DNA of 64,000 nucleotides from Wolfiporia cocos (Eukaryota > Basidiomycota > Agaricomycetes > Polyporales > Phaeolaceae): the NCBI GenBank assembly GCA_029448655.1, contig JACCLO010000010.1, forward strand, positions 2,356,001 through 2,420,000, in the 5' to 3' direction. A program made the position numbers and the translations under genes. Below the pieces are notes generated by a model. The model did not search any database. It was not told the origin of the DNA and was given only the letters and a program-made list of their open reading frames with translations. Position 1 is the first letter of the stretch. Every line of letters begins with the position of its first letter. Positions 43,676 to 55,900 of the stretch are shown piece after piece.

Positions 43676-45759
43676 CTACTGCAGCTCTTGCGGCCACTCT
43701 CTGCGCGGCTTCCACCGGCCTTCCGCATCAAATCGCGGATTCGTCGGGAACGAGAGCCCGTCGAGCGGGCTGTGTCCGATGGGCACTGCAAGCGGACACG
43801 TCAGCCCATTCCGCTCAAGGTAAAAATCAACGGCATGATGTAATGTAATGGTAGTCGGTGACAGTAGCAAGGGGATGGGGGACGAAAACAAAAGGGACTT
43901 ACAAAACCACCCCAAGATGCTTTCGCCCATGACGGACTCCCAGTTTGCGCGATAGCTTCCGAGCCACCACAAATTCCCCTCACAGCCGATGCGGCCCCAT
44001 TCTGCGTCCCATTGCTGCCGCGTGCGGCGTTTCGCCCTTTACACCAGCCGTCAGAAATTGTCCGAACAACATCGAAATCAAAGGAGTTAGGCAGAGGCAC
44101 GGCGGAACATATTGCGCACCCGAACTCATACCACCGATGCATGCGGGAAAGTTTGCGCTTCTCCGCGTCTTTCATGCGCCGGATGCCAAGCGACTCGACC
44201 GTCGTCTGGTTGTGCATAATTAGGTCGACGTGCGCAAAAATCAGCGAAGACGTGAAGAATGCAAACATCGCAGCGCTATAAAACGACACCTAAATGTCAG
44301 TTATAGACGGAGGGGACAAAGAGTGCGCTTACAAGACGATGACAACAATCTTTTGTGGGTCGACATGTCCGTGCTGCCGTTTGGCCGTGCGGATGACGCT
44401 CGCCATCAGTGTGGAGAACGTCCATACACAGAACAACCATGTCCACTCGTTAAAGATAAGGAAGAACTACCGAGGCTGAGTCAGGCTAGGTTTACGAAGG
44501 CTCAATCCAGACTTCCACCTTGTGATTACGCGCGCCCACACACTGTCCTATCCCTGCACGAGATAAGTCTCTGAAGGCGCACAACAAGCGACGAACTACT
44601 CACACGGACAGTGATGGTCATACCGCAATATGCACTGTCCCACCATTATTAGCCACGCCGTTGCGTCACCACGGACCACACCTCATACCGTACCACACGC
44701 CCGGCAATGGTGTGCCCGCGGGGGCTTGACAAACTCCTCTCTCTGACAGTACCGCATCGCAGGCAGGAGCACAGGGGCACCCTGGGGCTGGCGCGTGTAC
44801 ATCTGCGTCGGCCTCTGCTGCTTCGGCTGTGCGCTCGGCTGAGCGTTCGCGTGCCCGTTCGAGCTGGGCGACAGCGTGCCCGAGTCGGTCCAATGCGCGA
44901 CGCGCGCTTCTGCGACAGGCGGGATCGCGTCCGTCACGCCTGCGTTCGCCTCTCCTACATTCGTCAACCGTCGCACGCCGTCCCTCGCCACAGAATGCAA
45001 CGAGCCGACTCACCATCCTCGTCCGTGTGGGTGCCTGCAGACAAGCGCTTGGGTTGCGCGCGCGGCGGGCGCACCTCCATCTCGCGCTGCAGCTCCTCGC
45101 CCTGCGTCGGAGGGACGTACTGGAACTCCGTCCCCGAGTAGTCCTGTGCGGCGTCCCACCACGCGGGCGTCGTGCTCTCGAGCACAGGCCGCTCCGATTT
45201 TTGTGCGTGCTGCGTTCCGTCACCGGCGTCAGTGCGAGCGCATGCGCAACAGCCAGAGTGAAGGACGGACGAACATCTCTTGCGAGCCCCGGCGGGGTGA
45301 GCACAATCTGTCCAGCCAACTGATAGTCAAGCAAGGGAGACATGCGTGAGGAACTGCGGGTCCGCACCTTCTCGTACGACCAGAGCAACATGAGTAGCAG
45401 CACGCAGAACACCACCAGGAACGCGACTGCGCGCACGCGCCGCACATGCACATGAGCGAAGCAGCACACGCCAACCGCCACCGCGACTCACCGCCCAGGC
45501 CCCGCCCGCCCGGCGCGTCCGCGCGCCGCCTGATCATGGGCACGCAGAGGCGGCCGACGTACACGTACGTGGAGTACGCGATGATGCCGACGGTGATGCC
45601 CACCGCGAGCTTGAGGACGAGCCAGTTCATCGGCCGCTGTTTGCGCCGCTCGCGGCGCGAGCGCGAGCGGACGGCCTCGTCGACGACGCCGCAGCATTTG
45701 TGCTCCGGGTCTGGGGGTCCTGCGCCCTTCCCTTCGTGCTCGCGCGCCGAGTCGGCCAT
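43676..45759 (-). CDS. DHHC-type protein S-palmitoyltransferase
   Basis: Eleven exons on the minus strand: 45759-45492, 45426-45368, 45319-45275, 45209-45014, 44954-44689, 44634-44604, 44553-44519, 44466-44333, 44275-44120, 44036-43903, 43785-43676; 477 aa. Two N-terminal membrane segments (MNWLVLKLAVGITVGIIAY; AFLVVFCVLLLMLLW), then the zinc-binding cysteine-rich domain RYCQREEFVKPPRAHHCRAC joined to [20 protein letters not shown] with the catalytic Cys of DHHC, then two more segments (EWTWLFCVWTFSTLMASVI; AAMFAFFTSSLIFAHVDL) and a cytosolic tail with a TTVE motif. It S-acylates membrane proteins through a palmitoyl-Cys intermediate. Topology is Pfa3/Pfa4-like. Exons 6 and 7 (31 and 35 nt) encode the DHHC core. 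Confidence 0.95.
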
Positions 45760-46040
45760 GCGTCGTGATCGTTCAGAGTCGTTAATTGGTACCTAGCAAT
45801 TAGAACAGATGAATGATAGAGAGACTACAACAGAGCAGGGATGAGGAGCGGTGGCTAAGCAAGGTGATCTCGAGATGAAACAGGAAACAGCGTGATCTCA
45901 TCCGCCCCGCCTATGGGTCCGAGATGGAACCGCGCCACCGTCCGATCACGGCGGCGACGGCACACTAAACACGTGACAGCCGCTCCGCATTATGGGCGGC
46001 TCACAAACAAGCTTTCAAGTTTCGACTGCGACGCGCACCG

Positions 46041-46438
46041 ATGTCGCGACCCGCGTTCCCGTCGACGTCGCGGCGGCGCGCCTTCTCCTCGTCGTACCAC
46101 TACATCCGGCTCTCCGTGTCTCCCCCGTGCGCGGACGTGCTGACGCTGCGCAAAACGATGCAGGACGCGCTCTTCCAGACGTTCGGGCTGCTCTCCGCGA
46201 ACACGTACATCGACGTGCTCTCGCTCGCGGAGGACGGGTCCGGGGTCGTCGTTCGCATTGCAAAGAAGTGAGCTGCTCTCTTGAAAGGTGTCGAGCGCGT
46301 CGTTGACTGTGAACAATTCGTAGTGAAGCGGCTAAGCTGCTTGCTGCCGTCACCGCATTCGCGGGCTCGCCGAGGCTCTCTGTAATCAAGGAGTCGCCGT
46401 TCCTGCCTTCTCTCTTGTCGAGCCAGCCTCTCGCATGA
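46041..46438 (+). CDS. RNase P/MRP subunit, Pop5/Rpp14 family (Pop8-like)
   Basis: Two exons (46041-46267, 46324-46438) encode 113 aa. After a basic Ser/Arg leader come SYHYIRLSVSPP, LRKTMQDALFQTFGL, TYIDVLSLAEDGSGVVVRI and, in exon 2, NEAAKLLAAVTAF. This is the small alpha-beta fold of the Pop5/Rpp14 group; fungal Pop8 proteins share the YHYIRL opening. These subunits help assemble the RNase P and RNase MRP particles in the nucleus that process pre-tRNA and pre-rRNA. Pop5 versus Pop8 is not settled here. The gene is convergent with DCN1. Confidence 0.7.
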
Positions 46439-46765
46439 CTCGGTGGTCTTGAAGATGACAGTGTACATTTTCTACCGCACGGGTGCCGTCCGCCACCCCT
46501 CCCTCTACATACATTCACCTCGGACAACGATCACCACGGGCGGCGGAAGGCCCTGGTACTTAAAGTCCAACACTGCGCAATGACGAACAAAATTATGCTA
46601 CTCCCACAATACAACAATAACCAGAGCAATCACAGTTTAGCTCGGTAGTATCCGAGCCTGCTGTACACGTACACAGTTTCTCTACGAAACAGGGTCATAT
46701 AACACCCAAGGGCATCACTTCATCAAGCAAACGCAGCACACACCCGACACATCCATAAACCAGCT
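46439..46765. other. intergenic between convergent genes
   Basis: 327 bp of 3' flanking sequence of the Pop8-like gene and DCN1. No other feature seen. Confidence 0.5.
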
Positions 46766-48364
46766 CTACGCCCCCGACGCTAGCCGCCCCCGCGCGTACT
46801 CTACAAAGTCGTCAAGCGTCGACGGCCAAGCGGCTGCATATCACCGGACCATAAACGACCGTCCACCCTCATAAAAACCAAAAAGCACGACTCGACTCAC
46901 CCTCCGCGTCGTACTTCTCAAACCTCGCGTCGATCATCCGCACAAACTCGAGGAACTGCGCACGGCGTCCGGTCAGCCCCCGCGAGCGCGGGACGGAGCG
47001 CGGTCAGAGCCATGCGCGACGCTCACCATCTGCCATGTGTCCTTGCTGACGCCCCTCCCGCCCTTCTCCGTGAGGAACTCGAACCACCACGTCGTGTACT
47101 CGTCCTTCCACCCCTCCTCCGCGCCCATCGCCTCGTCCTCGTCCTCGTCGCCCGCGACGTGCGCGAGCGCGCCCCCGGCGAGCCCGTGTGGGATCAGCAG
47201 CGCCCAAAAGGCCTGCGCCATGTCCAGCGCTGCGTCCATACCATGTCAGCCCACGCACGCTCACAAAAAGCGAGCCATCGAGTCACGCGAGGTTTTTGAA
47301 ATCGAGCTGAAATCGAGCGAACAAAACCGTGGCGGAAAGAACGCAGCGAAAGACAGAGGAAGAGAGAAGAGACGCACCGAGACTCCGCTGCCCCGCCTGC
47401 CGCGAAAAGTCAAACGTGTAATTGTACACCTTCTGGAAATACTCCGGGTCCGCGCCGAGCCGCTCGCGCAGCCGGGCGAGCGCGCCCTGCATCGCGGGGA
47501 GCGTGTCGTGCCTGCGGCGCGTCAGCATCGTCGAGCGCGGGCGGCGCGCAGAGAGGGGCACGCACCCGAGCGCCCTCCACCCGTCGACCCAGCCCTTGCG
47601 GGACCACTCGCCCATGCGCGGTGACCTGAGCTCGTACGCGACCGCGAGGAGGACGACGTCCTCCGGGTCCACGCAGAGGTCCTGGCACAGCCTGATCGTC
47701 CCGTCCACCGTGATCTCCTCCGCGTCCGGGTCTGTCGCGCGCGGACCGAACCGACGCCATCGAAGCAGTCAGCACCAATCAGCTGATCCGTGAGGAGGGG
47801 GGTGCGTAGAGCAGGGCGAGGGGAAGGGGCAGGGGAAGGGGCAGGGACGGTGGTGGGGCAATGAGAGAGAGAGAGGCGCACCCTTGTACTGATCGAACAA
47901 TGCATTCAGCTTCGTCGTCGACGCGCCCGAGCGCGCGGCGCCGGGGTCGTTGTAGAACGCGTCTATCGCCGCGTCGAGCCGCTTGTGGCGCTCCAGGTAC
48001 CGCCGTGCGTCCCGCGTCCTGCACAGCGCGCGCAGTCAGTGTCGGCATGTCGGTCTACCCGGCCCTCCCGCGCGCGAGGTCCCGCACGCGGCCCGGCGTC
48101 GAGGCCCGGGAGGGAAGATGCGCGTGGGAGGCAGGGGATGCGAGACTCACGATGCGCCCGTCACGCTCACGAACTGGCTGATGCTGGTCTCGAGGTCCGA
48201 CCGCGCTCTTGACGATCTCGAGGACTAGTACAGAGCACGCGATGAGTGCATCGGACCGCGTCGACAGCGTGCGTGGCCGCAGGACGTGCGCGATCGGATT
48301 GCAGGGTGCGTATCGTCAGCGCCATGCACAGCACCCATCGCGGAGCGCAAGCGGGACTGACCAT
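46766..48364 (-). CDS. DCN1: DCN1-like cullin neddylation factor
   Basis: Eight exons on the minus strand: 48364-48362, 48224-48151, 48018-47882, 47731-47566, 47511-47378, 47229-47027, 46955-46901, 46833-46766; 279 aa. The UBA-like N-terminus reads ISQFVSVTGASTRDARRYLE, then LDAAIDAFYNDP. The cullin-binding PONY domain follows: TVDGTIRLCQDLCVDPEDVV, LAVAYELRSPRMGEWSRKGW, YFQKVYNYTFDFSR, ALDMAQAFWALLIP, WWFEFLTEKG, FLEFVRMIDARFEKYD, AWPSTLDDFVEYAR. Dcn1 brings the NEDD8-loaded E2 to cullins and so activates cullin-RING ligases. In this model the first coding exon is only the ATG, followed by a GTCAGT donor; that start is inference, the rest is firm. Confidence 0.9.
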
Positions 48365-51300
48365 GATGACTGTAGCGGACACGAAAAAGACACAAAAGAT
48401 GGCAGTGAGAACAGGGAAGAGCGCTATCGTGGACGTTGCGAGTCTCGCCGTCGGTGCTGAATGCAGTACCGGTCGACGGATCCCGCCAGCGTCTCGCGAT
48501 CAGTCGCGCGCGCCGGCGCCTCCACATAGCACGTGCACGTTCCCACGCATCTCCGCGGACCCCTCGCCTCGAATCTCGAAATTGAAGTTGTGGCGGCCGT
48601 GACGACCTCCACGGAGGACTGCTCTCTGTTTTGCAATGCGACGCGTTGTACTCTCGCACGCGCGAATCCCAGCCTTTACCGCACAAATTCCGCATGCGAC
48701 TATGCGGACCCGGGACGAGTCTCCACGCGAACGCACCGGTGTGGCTTATTGCCTTACGGGTCGCTTTTCATGATCGCGCCCTCGTGCTCGCCCCCAGCCG
48801 ACGAGAGGTGCTGCAAATTGCTCGCGCTTCGCTCGCTAGGCGACGCGCGGGATGGCCGCGCCTGGGCTCGCACGCACGCACACACACACGCCTCGCCTCG
48901 CGCACACTCACCTGCATCACGCCGAATTTCCCAGCTCGCGGCGCGTGCGATGCTCCGATGCACGACCGGGCTTTGTGCTCGGCTGGGACACGGACGACGC
49001 GCGGGCTGGCTCGTCGAGTTGTACGTCATGATGCGTTCATCTGCTGCACGGCGTGCAGATGCTCGACAGCCACGGCACCCCGCATCTCTTTCATTCATTT
49101 CCAGGGGTGGTTCTCTGATGGGGGTGCCTTCCCATCGGCCATCTTGTGCTCGCCGCAGACACTTCCCACTCGTAGCCGACACCACGGAGCGTCGCACTGG
49201 GCCGTCTCAATTAGCGTGCGTCATTTTGCGAACTCGATCGAGCTGCAGCGTGTGTACCCCGTCGAGGACCTCTTCAATGCCAGGTCACTCATCTGATACC
49301 CGGCCCCTCAGCCGACCCCGCTTCGCATTCGCACCTGCTGCCGCGTGGGGGCTCCCGAGTCCGCCGCGCAGCCCTCGACGACGCGACGCTTTGATCGGGC
49401 ACTCCCCCGCTGCCGTGCCACCCGAGCAAATTTTGCTCCTGCCCCTGCTTGATCCCCGTCCGATCGCCCCTCGGAACTTGCCACCGCGACGGCATCCATC
49501 GCTAGCCGAGTAAATGGGCAGATCACAGCGGGGACCGACCCCCGCTTCCGGAAGCACATTGACGGGCACTCGAGCTTGGACCCCGTGCCTTCTTCACCCG
49601 TCACAGCTTGCCCTCACGACGGCGGCTCTGTGCGTATCAAGAAGATCCGGGGCCCGCACCCCTGCCGCCGGCCGCGCCCGCCGGCTTCGCGAAGCCCGCG
49701 GCCGCGCGCCGCCGTAAAATTGAGCCCATCTCGTCCTCGAGCAGATCTGTCCGCGGATCGGCGCCACGACGCCCGCGCCGCATCGCGCGGCGGGCTCCCA
49801 TGATCTGCACGCGCGGTGATCTCCGCCCGCGCACCTGCGCGGCGCCCCAGCCAGCCAGCCAGGGGCGGCCCCAGCCCCGCGGGCCCGCGAGCCGCCGCGG
49901 GTGGTCACAGCGCGCAGGGTCGCGCGCGCGGCGTGCTGCGCGAGGCTGCCATATCCGTGCGCCCTGCCCCTTCCGCCGCTGCTTCTCCCGCTGTCCGACA
50001 GCACGCGGGCTGCGTGCCCTGTGCACGGGACGCAGGGTGCCGCGCGCCATCGGGCACCTGCGTCAAATGCACCCATATATGCCCATCCTAGCTCTGCCGC
50101 CGCCCGCGGCGCCAGCGCGATACGTCACCGCCCCGTGGCGCCCCCGCGCGAGCCGCGCTGAGCCCACGCACCATGCTGTCGCCGCGCAGTGCGCGCCGGC
50201 CCAGGCGCCGATCGCGCGCATCATCCGGTAGTGATCTTGCCCTATTGCGGGCGTCGGGCGCGCCAAGCGGGCACGCGCCAAGCTGCAAGCGACGACGCCC
50301 GCTGCGCATCGAGCACCACGCGCCCGATCGCCCTCCGCGCCCCGCCCGGACGGGCAATGGCAACGAGGGCACGCGCGCGCGTGCGGGCGCCCCGCCGTGC
50401 GCCCGGGACGTGGCCGCCGCAGCGGTGCGGATCGCGCTGCGAAGCCCCTGGGCCTGGGTGCGCGCGCGCGCAATTGGCTTGCGGGTGCCTCGATCCGGCG
50501 AGGCGCGGGCCGCTCGGGGACCCCGGCGCTGCACACGGCAGTGCGCCTTCTGCTGTGGTGGTGGACTGGCTGCGGGAGCTATACCGCTGTGTGGGTCGTG
50601 CGACGCGCGCGGGCGTGCGTGAGTGCGCGCTAGCTGCATATGTGCACATGCGCTGCGTGGGCGGCACACGTGCGCGGTGGTGCGTGCGCTGGGCCGGTCG
50701 CACCCCCCCCGCGCGCCCGCGCGCGCGAACGGCAGCGCTCCGCGCGGGGCTGCATCGCGCGCACGGGCCCGCTCTGCACCGCCGCGCCTTACCTCAGCCA
50801 CGCGCGCGCGATAAGCCCGTAGCTCCGTGCGCTGCGCGCAGCTTCGCCTTCGATTTCTCCGCGTGTGCCCTTCTCCACCGCACTAAATTCTACGAGAAGC
50901 AGCGATTGGTCCTGCATCACCTGCAAGGCAGTATTGCCCGCCGCGGCGGCTGTAGCGCACGCACCGCAGCGCCTCGACCCGGCCTGTGCACCCCACAGTG
51001 CCTCCGTGCCTGGGTGCGAAGGCCCGGGGGCAGTCGCGCCACTCTGTACCGCTCGAACGTGCCCCGCATCAGGCCCGCTCGCGGCGCACGCCCAGGACTC
51101 CACCTTCTAGCGTCGGTCGAAGCCTAGCGCGAGCCCCGATCACTGATCGTCCGCGCGCTGGTGCTCCGAGTCCTAGTCCGTCGCCGCAGAGCAGGGACGC
51201 GGGCTAGCACTACGGCGTTCAATGTAGTGATCAATGTTGCACGATTGAATACACGGGCATCCTGCGATCAGATAGGCATGCGCCACGGCACTAGTGCACC

Positions 51301-52153
51301 TGCTCCGCGGGGCCCCTTCTCAGATCCGGCTGCGCGGTGCACTGCACTCGCCGCAGATAGATAGATGGCCCGCGGCTTGGCGTCTTCTCTGCTCGCCTCT
51401 CTTCGCCGCACTGCACGCGTGCCCGAAGCACGCACGGTGGCGCCGGGCACGCGGCACGGCGAGCACGAGTGCACCCGCGTCAGCGATGACACGCACGCGC
51501 GCAGCCGACGTCAGCCCGCGCCCGATAATCGCGAAGCGTCCGGCGCAGACGTCAGCGGGCACGGAGATGAGAGAAGGATGCGCCCAGCGCCCAGGGCGGA
51601 GGGCGCGCCACCCGACCCGCCGCGGACACATCTAAATCCATCGCGCGAATCGGCGCGCTGATCTCCCGCACCAGGGCCGCGCCCGCTAGCGCATGATGCA
51701 TGATACCCGACCGATCGTGATCAGCCCGCCAGGCGCCCGCCGCCGCGGTGGATCGGCCTCCAGCGCGACGAATCAGGACGCAGGCGCGCCGCGCCCGGGA
51801 TCACACTCGACCACGGCAGACGGCAATCTCTTGGGCGTGGGACCGTCACATGTGCGTGCTCCTACTACGCCCTATTACGTCCTCGCCCCGCGCCCCGTTG
51901 CCTGGGAGGCCGCCCCGCAGCCTGCGCGTGCCCGCGGAGGCGGGCAAATATGGCTCGCGCCGCGCGCAGGCGACGCGCACGACCACGCGCGCCCCGCCGT
52001 CTGGCCGGGGGCTCCGCGCGCGCGAGCCTCCACGGGTATCCATGCGCATCGTCCTCATCCATTACCCTCCTCTCCCACTCGCCTCTCGTCACCCTCGCCA
52101 CCCTCCCAGCCACAACCAAAATCCTACTCGACTCCGTGCCGCGCGCCGCGCGC
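48365..52153. other. very GC-rich DNA without a supported gene
   Basis: About 3.8 kb of strongly GC-rich sequence; I counted about 78% G+C in 50461-50520. Long frames are open on both strands at once, as expected by chance at this composition. None shows a family pattern, splice structure or selective codon bias. Runs of alternating CG are common around 50380-50480. Confidence 0.5.
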
Positions 52154-52977
52154 CTACTTGACGATGACGCGCTTCGTGTGCTTGCCCGCGCGCCGCCGCT
52201 CGTTGTGCGGCATCGGGCGGCGCCACGCCTCGTCGTCGTGCTCGTCGACGTCCATCGCGTCCTGCGGCGGCGGCGGCGGGCGCATCGGGTACCCCGCGTG
52301 CGCCTGCAGCTCCGCGGGCGTCGGGATGTGCTGCGCGTGGTGCGCGTGCGGGCTCGGCTGGTGCGCATGGTGCGCGGGCGGCGGCGGCGGCGCGTACGCC
52401 TGCGCCTGCGCCTGCGCGTGCGTCTGCACGGGGATGACGGGGATCCCGCGCGGCGCGCGCCCGGGCGTCGGCGGGGGCAGTGCCTGCGTCTGCGGCTGCG
52501 GCTGCTGGGGCCACGCGTCGCGCTTCCCGTCGTCCGCGGGCGGGGGCGGGGTCGCGGTCGCGGGGCGGTCGACCTCGATCTGCACGCGGACGATCTCGCG
52601 GCCCGCGCGCGCGAAGAAGGCGCGCTCCTGCTGGACGAAGTAGCTGCTCGTCGAGTCGCGGCGCGGGTGCTCGGGCGGCGCGGGCGGGAAGAGCGCCATG
52701 AGCTCGTGCCCCGTCGGCGGCGCGGGCAGGCGGCGCGCGGGCGGGGGCGCGGGCGCGGTGAGGTCTACGTCTGGGGCGGGTCAGCGGCGGCGCGGGCGGC
52801 GGGGCGGCGGGGCGTACCGCGCAGGGAGGTGGGCGACAGCGGCCGCCGGGCGGCGGGCGGGAGGAAGTGCGCGGGCGGGGAGGACGCGCTCGCGGTGGAG
52901 GTGCTCGTCGTGGGCGAGGCGTCGCGGGGGCCCGGGGCGGGGACGGCGACGGGGCGGAGGTGGAACTTTGTGGACAT
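52154..52977 (-). CDS. proline/histidine-rich protein, function unknown
   Basis: Two exons on the minus strand (52977-52818, 52770-52154) encode 258 aa. It starts MSTKFHLRPVAVPAPGP and is low-complexity, rich in Pro, Ser and Ala; after the splice comes a better conserved-looking block (GHELMALFPPAPPEHPRRDS, SYFVQQERAFFARAGREIVR, VQIEVDRP), a Gln/His/Pro-rich stretch (HAQAQAQAYAPPPPPAHHAH), DAMDVDEHDDEAWR and a basic C-terminus (ERRRAGKHTKRVIVK) that looks like a nuclear localisation signal. A nuclear regulatory role is possible. Family not recognised. The 47-nt intron and consistent frame support the gene. Confidence 0.6.
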
Positions 52978-55900
52978 GGCGTGCGTGTGGGGTGTGCAGC
53001 GGGGCGAGCGGGCGGGTGGACGGAGGACGAGCGGAGGGGCACGCCTTTTATTCGCGGGAAGAGCCCGAGCCGGCGATTCGCATCTGTGGCAGGCCGGCGG
53101 CGGAGAGGAGGGCATCAGCAGGCTCGCGCTTCGCATGGCAGAGACTCGGACCGCTGCCAGAGCGTTACGTGACGGGGGCTAAGCGGCCTCTCCTGATCGA
53201 TGCACGCGAACCCATTGCGATGCCAGATGCCCCCCGCGAGGCGCCCGCACAGGCGCCCCCCGCTGGTGACAGTTTCTGCCCGGACGGGAAGCACTGATGC
53301 CCGGCGCGGCCGGCGACTGCCCGCATCATTAGCTCATCGCCGCGCGTGGCGTTTGCGCGGCGTTTCCCGCCTTGGCTGCACGGGGCCGGCGCGGCTGTCC
53401 GAGGCCGGCGGCGAGCCCGCGGCGAGGCCGTGCACCGGGCGCAACAGGCCCCGCTAGCCCCCGCGAGCCTGGGACCCGCCGCGATCGCTGTGCTCTCCCT
53501 CCTGCTGGGCACGGGCACCCAGCCCGGCGCTCTGGCAGCTTCGCCTTCGCGAGATTGATGCCGGCACGCACTCACGCTAACGCAGAGCCCCGATCTGCAC
53601 GAGCAGCGAACACGTAACGGCACCCGTGCACGCCGCACCGTGTTCTCTCTTCGCTGCCCCGCTGCGTTGCTGCCCTCGATGCGGTGACGTGCGCTCGCAC
53701 GCCCATCCGCACCGCGCACCCCGCGGCCCGTGCCGCGCACCCAGCACAGCGAGCGCAGCCTCCGCCCCGCCCCCCGTGACCCTGTGCACCGCCCGTCTCG
53801 TCCCAGCGCGGGCTCCAGACTCGCAGCGCGGCCTCTGATCCACGGACGTGGGCCCTCTTTGACTCCGATCCGACATCCGCCCGGGCTTCCCTGCCAGGTG
53901 CTGCATTCAATCTGGCAGCCACGTCCTGCGTGAATGTATCGTGCGGCGATGCGCCGCTCATATCACGCCGCGGACATTCGCGATCGTGTATTGTAATACG
54001 GGTATCAATTGAGTCATCGCTGCGCACGTCGCAGGCAATGCTGCCGAACGGGCGACCCGAGCTTCATTTCAGGCTCGCCGGGGAGACGGGATGCGGATCT
54101 CGTCCTGGGATCGCAGTCGAAGCGGCGACTCGCAGATTGCGCCTGCGGCCCGCCGCGTCTGCGCCAAGCCGGAGCAGTCCCAGAACAAGTACAACGACGA
54201 CGCGAGTGCGCATATCCAATTCGCGGCACGCGCGCCGCTTCTCGATCGGAACCCTTCATATGTGCGTGCAAACCATAACGCCACCCTGGTGACCCTGCGC
54301 GCGTCTCCAGGCCGACGCGAACTCGCACAACGTTAACCTTGCTCGACACCTAGGGGCTTAATTTCCTCATGATAGATAGCTGGCGACCCTCGCCGGCGCT
54401 CGTCGCGCTGCGATAGCCCCTCCTCTCGCACGCGCCCTGACTGACAAGCTCGCGCAAGCCTATCCAGCACGTCGGCACGCGAGGCACGCACGTCGAGTGC
54501 GCTCGCCTGCCGCACGCGCACGGTACGTGGCCCTCCTGGCGCCCGCACAGCTGCTAGAAGCGCAGCCTCCGCGGCGCAGCTGTGCCCCCATATGCCGCAT
54601 ACGGCGCGCGTCGACGGCCGCCTCCCACACGGCACGGGACGGCGCTGGCCCTGACGCGCAAGACGAAAAGCACAGGACGCAGCACGCGCCCTGCGTCGTG
54701 CGCGCGGACAGACGCCGGCGGGGCGGATCTCGATGGGATTCGCCCGGGCGCGACGCTGGCGCGCGTGCAGTTGGTTCGATGATGTCCGGACTGCACCCGC
54801 GCCGCCACGACGTCAGCGCGCTCGCGTCAGCACCGTGCCGCGATCAGCGTCCCCTGCTCCCTGCGGCGGCTGGGGTCGGGCGCGCGCGGGCTGCCGCGCC
54901 AGGGTCTGCGCGCCCACGGGTCCGGGGCTCGTGCTGCGACGCGCGCGGGAGGGCTGCTCGGCGAGGCGGCAGGCGCCGTGGCTGATTGTGGTGGCATTGT
55001 GGGGCGGGATCGCTGCGCCACGCTGGCTACCGCCGGCCGGGCATGCATGCTCGCGTCCAGTCTGCCTCGTCGCGCAGAAGTGGTCTGAGCAGAATGCGAA
55101 CAGACAGCGCCGGGCCGCTAGGACGCGCGCCACGAAGGACAGATGCTGAGCTGCACCTGGGAGGCGCGGGCGAGAACCCCTGAGCTTCCCCGCGCGAAGG
55201 GTCAGATCAGAGTCCGCATGTCTGATACATTGCGTGCCGTCGACGTCTCGGTGGCGACGCGAACACGGGGACGCCAAGGCCTGACAGATGCGGTCCAGGG
55301 ACTGATCGCGCGGACGCTGCCCCAGCCCCGAGGACCCGGATGGGGCAGGGAGCGTGCCCGACGGGAGGGATGCCCGCGCTGACGTGACGCAGCGGTGCTG
55401 TGTGGCGTGCGCAGATGACAGATCCCGACTGCCACTGCCCGTCAGCTCGCCTCCGGTCGACCGGCGCGCCGCCGCGTTTGGTTACATGGCCCAGCCTCCA
55501 TCACGACGTTGGCGCGTGTATCCCGTAAACCACCCTGTACGTGTAGGTCGCTCGTCCAGCCGAGGCGGCGTGAGATCAGGCCTGGCTGGGAATCAAAGGG
55601 TGATGATTGCCAGTGCGCTCGCCGGGAATTAATGATCGATGCCGGACGGATGCGTTGCAGAGATGATCATGAAGCGGATGTCTGGATGATCATGAGCCAA
55701 GATGATGGGTCGTTGGTTGGTCATGAGTGCGCCGCGCGCCGCGCGCATGCACGCCGCTGGGGCGGGCGCATTAATCGTGACAGGTGCATTAGCTAGGCTC
55801 CTATCAGGCGCATCATGCATCACAGCTCGTCTCCGCCGCTGTGCTGTCAGGGGCAGCGCATGAGAACGCCACCACAGTCTGCGCTCCGCCCGGACGGGGT

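Noticed and set aside
50189..51127. 312-codon open frame on the plus strand
   Set aside because: It lies in DNA near 75-80% G+C where long frames are open on both strands by chance. The translation is an Arg/Ala-rich mixture without domain pattern.
51950..53182. 410-codon open frame on the plus strand
   Set aside because: It is the antisense shadow of the spliced Pro/His-rich gene at 52154-52977, and its translation is low-complexity Arg/Val/Gly without family pattern.
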